From Candidatus Eiseniibacteriota bacterium (lineage in GTDB: Bacteria; JAFGKV01): 7,494 bases of DNA. The notes under the pieces are model-generated. The model saw nothing but the letters and a program-made list of their open reading frames with translations, did not search any database and was not told the DNA's origin. Positions 1 through 5,815 of the stretch are shown piece after piece (positions within the stretch are counted from its first letter, which is position 1; each line of letters opens with the position of its first letter). The DNA is taken from positions 1 to 7,494 of the forward strand of contig JALOPK010000162.1 of NCBI GenBank assembly GCA_025453925.1. Direction: 5' to 3'. Both the position numbers and the translations under genes were made by a program.

Positions 1-670
1 GCTCTATCAACTCCAGGTGGAGGATGTGCCCCTCAAGGCTCCGGAGTTCCGTTGATCCGGCCGCGATCAGACGATCACTCCCGAGGGAGGGTGCGAGGGC
101 GATGGTTGCGTGAGGCAGGATGAGTTCCACTCGGGCGGCAGACGGATCAAGGATGATGGCGCCTGGCACGCCGAGCACGCCGAACTCGTCGGAGACTCCC
201 TCGGCGATCAACTCGCCTGTTGGCGACACCACTCTCGTGAGGACTCCTCGGGTCCGCGCCGGATCATCGGAGACGAGGTAGATCTCCAACTCCCTATCGG
301 ATCTGGTGAGCTTCGCCGAGCTCTGGGTGGCAGTAGTCGCGGCCAAGCGGTCCACCGCGGCTGGTGGTACGCGGCGCGGGCGAGGGAGCAGGGTGATCAC
401 GCTACTAAAGCGTTCCTGCTGTGCCGTCCGAGCGGCCGCCCATGAGGCAAGACGTTCCTCGACCCGTGCCCAGGCCCGCGGGAAGGCCGCAGCCGGCGAG
501 ACACCCGCGGGGTCAGTCCTCAAGCGCACCACGTCTGCAACATGCTCCCTGCAGCGCTCGCAGTGCGCGAGATGTCGGTCGATCCGTTCACGGACTTCAT
601 CAGAGAGCATCCCCATCATGTAGGAGGCAAACGCGGCCGCGTCAGGGCAGCGGGTGATTCCGTCAGTCAT
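1..670 (-). CDS. zf-HC2 (ZAS-type) anti-sigma factor, C-terminus cut by window edge
   Basis: This is an open frame with no stop from an ATG at 670 to the left edge, giving 223 visible residues. Residues 30-41 carry the zinc-binding anti-sigma signature H-x3-C-x2-C (H33, C37, C40), with a further Cys at position 8; such ZAS domains bind and hold ECF sigma factors. A perfect AGGAGG (684-679) lies 8 bases before the ATG. The start overlaps the end of the upstream ECF sigma gene by 8 bases (ATGACTGA), so the two are probably translationally coupled and act as a pair. After the zinc finger comes a helical Ala/Arg-rich linker. From about residue 124 there is a stretch with alternating hydrophobic residues that looks beta-rich and that I do not recognise. 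No transmembrane segment is visible, unlike many membrane-bound anti-sigma factors, though one could lie beyond the window. Family assignment is firm; the partner is inferred from overlap. Confidence 0.85.
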   Translation of the reverse strand, partial: MTDGITRCPDAAAFASYMMGMLSDEVRERIDRHLAHCERCREHVADVVRLRTDPAGVSPAAAFPRAWARVEERLASWAAARTAQQERFSSVITLLPRPRRVPPAAVDRLAATTATQSSAKLTRSDRELEIYLVSDDPARTRGVLTRVVSPTGELIAEGVSDEFGVLGVPGAIILDPSAARVELILPHATIALAPSLGSDRLIAAGSTELRSLEGHILHLELIE

Positions 671-1328
671 CGCGCCGGCCTCCTACTCGAACCAGGTCTC
701 CATCGGAAAAACGTTCCAGGCCGGCGATTCGATGCAGATGCCGCCGCATCTTCTCTCGGGCCCGTGAGATCAGTGCCGCGATGGTGCCCACCGGCCGCCC
801 GGTGGCTTCCGCAATCTCGGGATGGGTAAGCTCCTGGTAGTAGGCCAGTGAGATGACCGCCTGCTCGTCCGACGACAGGCAAGACATCGCCGCCTCCACC
901 TCGTCGCGCGCAGCGACACCGGCCAATGGATTGTCGCCCCCGAGCCGTTCGGTGTGCTCGGACATGGCAGGCGGATCCGAACCAGGGGGAGATGCTGCCA
1001 GGCGACGCACGTGAACATCGTGCCGGGTTTGGTCGACATAGTGGTTCTTGGCCAACCTGACGAGCCAGCCGTGGAACGCTCGCTCGTTCTCAAAGGCGCA
1101 GTCGCGGAGGGCCCGGGCGTTGCCGTCCATGAGCTTAACGAACACATCGCCGATCAGATCATCCACGGCATCCTGCGGTGCACCCGCACCGTGGAGCGCG
1201 CCGGAGAGCAAGGGCGCGTAGCGCGTGAACAGGCGATGCCAGGCCGCGCGATCGCCGCTCATGCACCCGGCGAGCAGCGAATGGAAGTCATCGAGGCAAG
1301 GATACTCCACCTTCGAGCCTCCGGTCAT
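663..1328 (-). CDS. ECF-family RNA polymerase sigma factor
   Basis: The product is a 221-residue sigma-70-family factor of the extracytoplasmic function type, which directs RNA polymerase to a stress regulon. Region 2 spans about residues 25-102: DDLIGDVFVKLMDG at 56-69 matches region 2.2, and GWLVRLAKNHYVDQTR at 87-102 matches regions 2.3-2.4. A Pro/Ser-rich linker of about 45 residues follows. Region 4 (about 145-200) has the helix-turn-helix LTHPEIAEATGRPVGTI followed by a basic helix SRAREKMRRHL. Regions 1 and 3 are absent, as expected for ECF factors. I chose the ATG at 1328, which has a GGGAA 6 bases upstream. A TTG at 1352 would add 8 residues but lacks an SD. The gene ends inside the anti-sigma start (8-base overlap), indicating an operon. 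I could not find a convincing GGAAC-type autoregulated promoter upstream. The exact ECF group is not assigned. Confidence 0.9.
   Translation of the reverse strand: MTGGSKVEYPCLDDFHSLLAGCMSGDRAAWHRLFTRYAPLLSGALHGAGAPQDAVDDLIGDVFVKLMDGNARALRDCAFENERAFHGWLVRLAKNHYVDQTRHDVHVRRLAASPPGSDPPAMSEHTERLGGDNPLAGVAARDEVEAAMSCLSSDEQAVISLAYYQELTHPEIAEATGRPVGTIAALISRAREKMRRHLHRIAGLERFSDGDLVRVGGRRDD
679..684 (-). promoter_or_regulatory. Shine-Dalgarno site for the anti-sigma gene
   Basis: A perfect AGGAGG lies inside the last codons of the sigma gene, 8 bases before the ATG at 670. It fixes the start of the anti-sigma frame, so that gene can be translated independently as well as by coupling. Confidence 0.8.
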
Positions 1329-1480
1329 GGACCATTCCCGAATGCTGCCCAAGGTAGGGCGGGAAGTGGGGTACGGCCAGTGTGATGGAGGATCGGGAGG
1401 CCGGGTCGGCAGCCTGCCTGCTTCGCGGGGAGATCGGACGCACGGAACTCGGAATCCGAAACAAAGGACGGGCTCGAAGG

Positions 1481-1515
1481 ATAGGTCGCCCGGGCGCAGG
1501 GCCCGGGCGACCTAT
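1481..1515 (-). terminator. Perfect 15-bp inverted repeat downstream of the SPFH gene
   Basis: ATAGGTCGCCCGGGC (1481-1495) and its exact reverse complement (1501-1515) flank a 5-base loop, GCAGG. The hairpin begins 5 bases after the TGA stop of the SPFH gene on the minus strand. It is very stable and well placed as a transcription terminator or 3'-end stabiliser separating the GntR-SPFH unit from the sigma/anti-sigma unit. There is no U-tract directly after it (only a mild CCTTTGTTT about 13 bases further), so classical intrinsic termination is uncertain. The rest of the 192-base spacer (1329-1520) shows no gene and no promoter I could recognise. Confidence 0.6.
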
Positions 1516-1520
1516 CCCCA

Positions 1521-2540
1521 TCACGATACGACCGCCCCCGACGCGTCCGCTGACCCCGAGGCCGGATGCGACGCCAGGGCCGTCGTGGCGAGCATGCCGC
1601 CCAGGCCCATGGTCTGCACGGCGGTTGAGGGAACGATCACCATGCTCCCCTTCTCCTTGATGGCCTCATAGAGCATGTTCATAGCTCGCAAGTGCATGGC
1701 GACTTCATTGTCACGATAGAGCTCGGAGGCCTTCGCGAACAGGCTGGCAATCTCCGTCTCGGCGGTGCCAAGGATGATGCGGGCCTGGCGCTCCCGCTCG
1801 GCCTGGGCCTGCCGCGACATGGCATCCTCCAATTCGGCCGGGATGCGAACATCGCGAATCTCCACCGACTGCACGGTGATGCCCCAGGGGTTTGTCTTCT
1901 CGTCGAGTATCTGTTGCAGCCCCTGCCCCAGTTGCTCACGCTCAGTGATCATCTCGGCGAGGTCGTGGCGACCGATGGCCTCGCGGAGGGCCGTCTGCGA
2001 GGCGAGAAAGATCGCATCGAAGTACGATTGCACCTCAAGGACCGACTTCTCGGCGTCCCAGACCAGCCAGAAGACGATGGCATCCACATTGACGGGGACC
2101 GTATCTCGGGTGAGCGCGGACTCGGCCCACACATCGGTCGCGCGGACCCGCTGATCAACCAGGTGCGACACCACATCCACCACCGGGATCACCGTGAAGA
2201 TCCCAGGCCCCTTGAGCCCCCTGAACCTCCCGAATCGCAACACGACGGCCCTCTCCCACTGGTCCACGACCTTGATGGCGAAAAGGAGGTAGAGGCCCAA
2301 GGTGAAGGTCCCGATCAGGATCCCCAGGAAGGCAGCCACGGACTGGATCCCGGCGCCTCCCATGGCCACCGTCCCCAGCACTCCCCCGACCCACACGATG
2401 ACAGCCAGCGTCGCCGAGACACCGTTGACGTGGCGCCGCCCGTCACGCCGAGCTTCGATGCCGCCGATCTTTTCATGAGCAGACTGCTTGGAGTCGTCCG
2501 ACTTGCGTTTCTGCGTTGCGGCGACCATTACCGGAACCAT
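1521..2540 (-). CDS. SPFH/band-7 domain membrane protein (slipin/stomatin-like)
   Basis: The product has 339 residues. The N-terminus (1-40) is polar and basic. Two closely spaced hydrophobic segments (about 43-60 and 65-89) form a membrane hairpin or two spans. The SPFH domain follows (about 90-245), opening with VVDQWERAVVLRFGRF and including RDTVPVNVDAIVFW, LREAIGRHDLAEMITERE and NPWGITVQSVEIRDVRIP, all typical slipin motifs. A charged, probably coiled-coil helix (about 235-296) leads to SMVIVPSTAVQTMG, the usual end of the family. SPFH proteins oligomerise on membranes and organise microdomains or protease complexes. The start is the ATG at 2540, backed by GGAGGT 4 bases upstream. The frame stays open upstream to 2813, but that part overlaps the GntR gene and is not slipin-like. 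No NfeD-type membrane protease, a common partner, is visible nearby. It lies 139 bases behind a GntR regulator on the same strand, probably in one operon. Confidence 0.88.
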   Translation of the reverse strand: MVPVMVAATQKRKSDDSKQSAHEKIGGIEARRDGRRHVNGVSATLAVIVWVGGVLGTVAMGGAGIQSVAAFLGILIGTFTLGLYLLFAIKVVDQWERAVVLRFGRFRGLKGPGIFTVIPVVDVVSHLVDQRVRATDVWAESALTRDTVPVNVDAIVFWLVWDAEKSVLEVQSYFDAIFLASQTALREAIGRHDLAEMITEREQLGQGLQQILDEKTNPWGITVQSVEIRDVRIPAELEDAMSRQAQAERERQARIILGTAETEIASLFAKASELYRDNEVAMHLRAMNMLYEAIKEKGSMVIVPSTAVQTMGLGGMLATTALASHPASGSADASGAVVS

Positions 2541-2544
2541 GATG

Positions 2545-2550
2545 ACCTCC
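2545..2550 (-). promoter_or_regulatory. Shine-Dalgarno site that sets the SPFH start
   Basis: GGAGGT ends 4 bases before the ATG at 2540 (the GGAGG core is 5 bases away). It supports this start over the open extension reaching to 2813 and over the second ATG 12 bases downstream. Confidence 0.75.
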
Positions 2551-2583
2551 TGTGATAGGCGCTCCATGCGCGGGGTGACATTC

Positions 2584-2598
2584 GCACGCAGGGCGTGC
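2584..2598 (-). repeat. Short hairpin in the GntR-SPFH spacer
   Basis: GCACGC, a 3-base loop AGG, and GCGTGC form a perfect 6-bp stem in the 139-base spacer between the GntR stop and the SPFH start. It sits about 45 bases before the SPFH ATG. It could modulate read-through or mRNA processing, but no U-run follows, so termination is not suggested. The rest of the spacer contains only a GC-rich GGCCGGCC palindrome. Confidence 0.35.
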
Positions 2599-2679
2599 AA
2601 TGGACATGCGACAACACAGCCCGGCCGGCCGGCGCAGGCGCGGAGTGAATAAGGGGGAACACACGCGCCCGGCGGGGCC

Positions 2680-3069
2680 TCACGGGCGCTCCTCCTCCCC
2701 CAACCGGTCCCTGAGCTCCGCGACGAGCTCCGGGATCGTGACCCCCAAACGGGTGGCGTTGGCAAGAAACTCATCCACGAGTTGAACGGTTTTCCGGCGC
2801 CGTTCGACCTCATCCGCCTCCACCAGGTGCGGCGCGATGAACGTGCCCGATCCCTGCTGCGTAGTGAGCAGGCCCCTGATCTCCAATTCCTTGTACGCCT
2901 TGGCGATCGTGTTCAGGTTCACCTTCAGGGCAACCGCCAGAGCGCGGGTGGTGGGAAGTTGGTCGCCCGGGCTCAACGCCCCTGTCGCCATTCCCGCCAG
3001 GATCTGATCGATCACCTGTCGGTAGAAGGGCACGCCCGAGGATGGATCGAGCCGAAACAGGATCGGCAC
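2680..3069 (-). CDS. GntR-family transcriptional regulator, YtrA subfamily
   Basis: The product is a 129-residue DNA-binding repressor. The winged helix-turn-helix occupies about residues 12-79. PFYRQVIDQILAGMATGALSP matches the first helix, LPTTRALAVALKVNLNTIAKAY the recognition region, and LEIRGLLTTQQGSGTFIA the wing with the invariant G-x-G-T-F. The short C-terminal tail (80-129) is helical and lacks the large effector domains of FadR or HutC types. That pattern and the NLNTIAKAYKELE signature define the YtrA group, whose members often repress their own operon and an adjacent membrane system, usually ABC transporters. Here the neighbour downstream is an SPFH protein instead. The start is a GTG at 3069, preceded by an almost ideal SD 6 bases away; an ATG 4 bases upstream is out of frame. 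Length is full for the subfamily. Autoregulation is inferred from the inverted repeat in its promoter. Confidence 0.9.
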   Translation of the reverse strand: MPILFRLDPSSGVPFYRQVIDQILAGMATGALSPGDQLPTTRALAVALKVNLNTIAKAYKELEIRGLLTTQQGSGTFIAPHLVEADEVERRRKTVQLVDEFLANATRLGVTIPELVAELRDRLGEEERP

Positions 3070-3071
3070 GC

Positions 3072-3083
3072 ATCACCTCCTTT
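3072..3083 (-). promoter_or_regulatory. Unusually complete Shine-Dalgarno site for the GntR gene
   Basis: AAAGGAGGTGAT is complementary to nearly the entire 3' tail of 16S rRNA. It ends 2 bases before the GTG start (GGAGG core 6 bases away). It decides the GTG start and suggests efficient translation, which is unusual for a regulator and suggests that control is exerted at transcription. Confidence 0.8.
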
Positions 3084-3084
3084 C

Positions 3085-3104
3085 ATATAGTTAACCAGTT
3101 ATAT
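3085..3104 (-). promoter_or_regulatory. Candidate GntR operator: ATATA-N10-TATAT inverted repeat
   Basis: Two 5-base arms, ATATA (3085-3089) and TATAT (3100-3104), flank a 10-base centre that contains GTTAAC. The element covers the end of the -10 box and the predicted transcription start of the GntR gene. That is where YtrA-type repressors commonly bind, as dimers on spaced inverted repeats. It sits in an AT-rich island inside very GC-rich DNA. Operator function is inferred, and an AT-rich promoter alone could create such symmetry by chance. Confidence 0.5.
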
Positions 3105-3131
3105 AGTACATTACAACATCCCCACTGTCAA
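3103..3131 (-). promoter_or_regulatory. Sigma-70-type promoter of the GntR-SPFH unit
   Basis: On the minus strand a consensus -35 box TTGACA (3131-3126) is followed after exactly 17 bases by TACTAT (3108-3103), a 4-of-6 match to the -10 consensus that retains its key A2 and T6. A start near 3096 would leave a leader of about 27 bases before the GTG. This is the only convincing housekeeping-type promoter I found in the window. Confidence 0.65.
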
Positions 3132-3634
3132 GAGAAGCCCGAGAGGTGAGAGGGGGCGCTCATCTACCCCCCGCGGTACCCCTGTGCGGGGCGACGGATG
3201 GGCGGCAGGGAGTGGGGCGGAGCCTCGGGCGATTCGACTCCCGGTTGTGAGTTCCGGAGACCGGGGCATGGCACTGAGGAGCCGCTGCCTCGTCGCCAGG
3301 CCCGGAGACCCTGGTACGCCGTCAGCGAAACTGCCGCGGGACGCCTTGGTCGGTGAATCGAGCATGCTGCCGGTCGGCTCAGAAGGATGCTCCCGGTGTC
3401 GATGTTGCCGCATCTCACCGGCATCCCCGGATCGTCGCAGACCCTGGCCGCTGACGGACGCCGGCTGCCCGGATCCGGACACCGGCGGTCCCCGGGCGCG
3501 AACCATGCCCCTGCCCGAGGCTCACGTGCCCGCCGCTTCGGGTTGTCGCATGACTGGCACGGCGCCTGCACCTGGGACCCCGACAGGCCCACATCGCGCG
3601 ATATCCCCCGTCTATTCCGTGGAGGAGCAATCCC
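3132..3634. other. 503-base gene-free divergent spacer
   Basis: This stretch lies between the GntR promoter and the start of the DUF5916 gene. Frames stay open on both strands, but their translations are Arg/Pro/Gly-rich with no recognisable domain and no credible SD, so I call no gene. It holds two back-to-back hairpins (3360-3421) and a GC-rich structured block near 3466-3500. Two short repeated words are also present: CCGGAGACC at 3254-3262 and 3302-3310, and AGACCCTGG at 3306-3314 and 3439-3447. The promoter of the downstream gene must lie here or within the hairpin block, but I see no clear -35/-10 pair. Confidence 0.6.
3360..3421. repeat. Two adjacent inverted repeats in the spacer
   Basis: GAGCAT (3360-3365) pairs with ATGCTC (3387-3392), enclosing a small GCCGGTCGGC inner stem. 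Directly abutting it, CCGGTG (3393-3398) pairs with CACCGG (3416-3421). Together they would form two consecutive stem-loops about 210 bases before the DUF5916 start. They could be part of an mRNA leader or protein-binding sites, or could reflect chance pairing in GC-rich sequence. No known riboswitch consensus is matched. Confidence 0.35.
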
Positions 3635-5809
3635 ATGATGCCCGCACTTCTCGTCATTGTCATGGCTGCGTCGGCACCATGCCCGATCACCGCCGTCAGG
3701 GTCGCCCAACGACCCGTCATCGATGGACGTCTCAACGAGGCTGCATGGGACCTCGCCCAGCGCCAGACTTGCCGATTCCTGCAGTACGGCCCCGACTTCG
3801 GCCAGCCGATGTCCGAACCGACCGACATCTACGCGCTGTTTGACGGAGACCACCTCTACTTCGGTTTCCACATGGCGGATCCCGACCCGGCAACAATGAT
3901 GGACGCGCTGACGCCTCGCGATTCCTATGTGACCGGTGAATGGATCGCCGTGTTGCTCGACACCTACGGCGATGGGCGGCAGGCCACCAGCTTCGAGGTA
4001 AGCCTCGCCAATTCGCAGATGGACTCGAAGGTCAGCCCCAACGGGCTATGGGACTATAGCTGGGATGCGGTATGGCAGAGCGGGACGGCCAAGGTCCCCG
4101 ATGGGTGGACCGCGGAGATCGCGGTGCCGTTCAGTTGCCTGCGGTTCGGTGAGTCGGATTCGACCATGACGTGGGGCGTGAACTTCCAACGCATCCTCAG
4201 CAAGAACGTCGAGAATGGGTGGTACATCCTGACGTCGACCCATCAGATGGCCGATCTGGAAAACTTCGCGGCCCTGGACGGCATTCGGGGCATACGGCGG
4301 GCCTTGGTTGCCGAACTCAGGCCCTACGCCGCGCAGCGCGGTTTCCGGCAGACGGCTCTGGATTCCTGGGATAACCACTCCGACGTCGGCGTCGACCTGA
4401 AGCTTCGTGTCTCGACAGGTGTCGTCGCGGACCTTGCCGTGAACCCGGACTTCGGGCAGATCGAGGCGGATGCGGTGGAGATGAATCTCTCGCACTTTGA
4501 GCTGTTTCTCCGGGAGAAACGGCCTTTCTTCCTTGAGGCGCGCAACGTATTCGACATGCCCTTTAACATGTTCTACTCCCGTCGAATCGGATCGGTGGCA
4601 TCCAACGGCGAGGCCATCCCCATACAAGGCGGCGCCAAACTCTCCGGCTCGCTGGGGCCGGACTGGAAGTTCGGGTTCCTTGACGCCGTAACCGGGCGGG
4701 TGCGGAGCGGCACGACGCTGGTGCAGCCGGCCGCCAACTTCGGCATCTTCAGGACATACCGGCAGTTCGGATCGCACGGTCGCCTCGGTGTGTCATGCAC
4801 AAGCCGGGAGATCTGGGAACAGGAGACTTCCGATCGATCCTTCAACCGGGCCGCGGCCGTCGACGGTGCGGTGGAGCTCACGGGCAGGACCGTTCTGAGC
4901 GCAGCCGCGGCGAGAAGCTGGAACACCGGCAGGGAGGAGGACGGCGCCTATTCCGTTGAGGTCGAGAGGGTGCGGGGGGCCTTCACCTATGACCTCGGGG
5001 CTCGGCATGTGGGCAAGGACTTTGATGTCAACGGAACGGGGTTCACCACCGCCACGGGGTACCGCTCGGCTGAGGGCAACGCAGGCCTGACTCTACGGCC
5101 CGAGGCAATCTTCAGCGAGTTGGGCATGGGGGCTTCGGCGCGCTACGCGCAACAGACGGACGGCCTGGTGACTGCACGGAATGCCGGCATCGCAGCCAAC
5201 GCGACGCTGAAGAGCAACATCAACTTCGGACTTCACCTCTCCTACCAGGGCAGTCGGTTCGATCCATACGAGGGGCCTTCCGGGCACTCATACGGCGATG
5301 CGGCCGATGTCTTCGTAGAGGCGGGCACCAATCCGTTCAACCCATTCACCGTCTGGACAGGCGCCGGAGGCGGGGGCTACGAGGCCGGAGGTTCATTCAG
5401 AAACATTGTGGCGAGAGTCCGTTTGAGGCCATCGGCCGCCCTCGACTTGGGGCTGCAGGGGCAGTACTTCGCCACGTCGGGGTCGGAGAACTACAACTGG
5501 GCCGTGGGCGCGTATGATTCCAGGTCCACCGAATGGCAGAGCGTGATCGTTCGAGCGAACTACCTGTTCAGCCCCGACCTCAAACTTCGTCTCTTCTCCC
5601 AGTTCTCTCGATTCGACATGACCTTCCGTGAGACGGGAACGTCCACGGGCCGGGAGGCGAGGACCAATCTGCTCCTCTCGTGGCAGTACCTGCCCGGCAG
5701 CATGCTGCACCTGCTCGCCGAACTGCAGTTCCAGGGTGACGAGACCGGCGCCCTTCACCGGCCGGATCTCGGAGTGTACGCGAAGCTGACCTGGTTCCTT
5801 CCGGTGTAG
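3635..5809 (+). CDS. Secreted CBM9/DOMON-like + DUF5916 predicted outer-membrane beta-barrel protein
   Basis: The product has 724 residues. A short hydrophobic signal peptide (about 1-14, ending in AASA) lacks the usual basic n-region. Residues about 20-215 form a CBM9/DOMON-like domain, beginning with the hallmark VIDGRLNEAAW (28-38). The remainder (about 225-724) is the DUF5916 domain, marked by NPDFGQIEADAVEMNLS from 270 and EKRPFFLEARNVF from 294. It continues in alternating aromatic/hydrophobic strands typical of a transmembrane barrel and ends in KLTWFLPV. Members occur widely in diderm bacteria; their substrate is unknown, and carbohydrate or other ligand binding on the cell surface is only a plausible guess. 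The start ATG at 3635 has GGAGGAG 7 bases upstream, and an in-frame stop at 3551 rules out a longer ATG-started protein. The length is normal for the family. The next gene starts 6 bases after its stop, so they form an operon. Confidence 0.85.
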   Translation: MMPALLVIVMAASAPCPITAVRVAQRPVIDGRLNEAAWDLAQRQTCRFLQYGPDFGQPMSEPTDIYALFDGDHLYFGFHMADPDPATMMDALTPRDSYVTGEWIAVLLDTYGDGRQATSFEVSLANSQMDSKVSPNGLWDYSWDAVWQSGTAKVPDGWTAEIAVPFSCLRFGESDSTMTWGVNFQRILSKNVENGWYILTSTHQMADLENFAALDGIRGIRRALVAELRPYAAQRGFRQTALDSWDNHSDVGVDLKLRVSTGVVADLAVNPDFGQIEADAVEMNLSHFELFLREKRPFFLEARNVFDMPFNMFYSRRIGSVASNGEAIPIQGGAKLSGSLGPDWKFGFLDAVTGRVRSGTTLVQPAANFGIFRTYRQFGSHGRLGVSCTSREIWEQETSDRSFNRAAAVDGAVELTGRTVLSAAAARSWNTGREEDGAYSVEVERVRGAFTYDLGARHVGKDFDVNGTGFTTATGYRSAEGNAGLTLRPEAIFSELGMGASARYAQQTDGLVTARNAGIAANATLKSNINFGLHLSYQGSRFDPYEGPSGHSYGDAADVFVEAGTNPFNPFTVWTGAGGGGYEAGGSFRNIVARVRLRPSAALDLGLQGQYFATSGSENYNWAVGAYDSRSTEWQSVIVRANYLFSPDLKLRLFSQFSRFDMTFRETGTSTGREARTNLLLSWQYLPGSMLHLLAELQFQGDETGALHRPDLGVYAKLTWFLPV

Positions 5810-5815
5810 GATCCC

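Noticed and set aside
1692-2555. Long plus-strand frame of 287 residues opposite the SPFH gene
   Set aside because: It lies exactly antisense to a well-supported gene, its translation is His/Pro/Asp-rich without a domain, and such mirror frames are common in GC-rich DNA.
2541-2813. N-terminal extension of the SPFH frame to 2813
   Set aside because: It overlaps the GntR gene in another frame, is Arg/Ser/Pro-rich with no family similarity, and a good SD marks the ATG at 2540.
3222-3245. tRNA T-arm-like sequence around GATTCGACTCCCGG
   Set aside because: The 5-bp T-stem does not pair, and no acceptor, D or anticodon arms can be built around it.
3225-3320. Possible cobalamin riboswitch (GGCACTG and GGAGACC words, GCCAGG...CCTGG pairing)
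   Set aside because: The core elements are not in the required order and spacing, the B12-box is interrupted, and the downstream gene is not a known B12 target.
3164-3871. Frames of 235 (minus) and 219 (plus) residues through the divergent spacer
   Set aside because: Both run into the DUF5916 gene, have low-complexity Arg/Pro/Ser composition and show no SD or recognisable domain.
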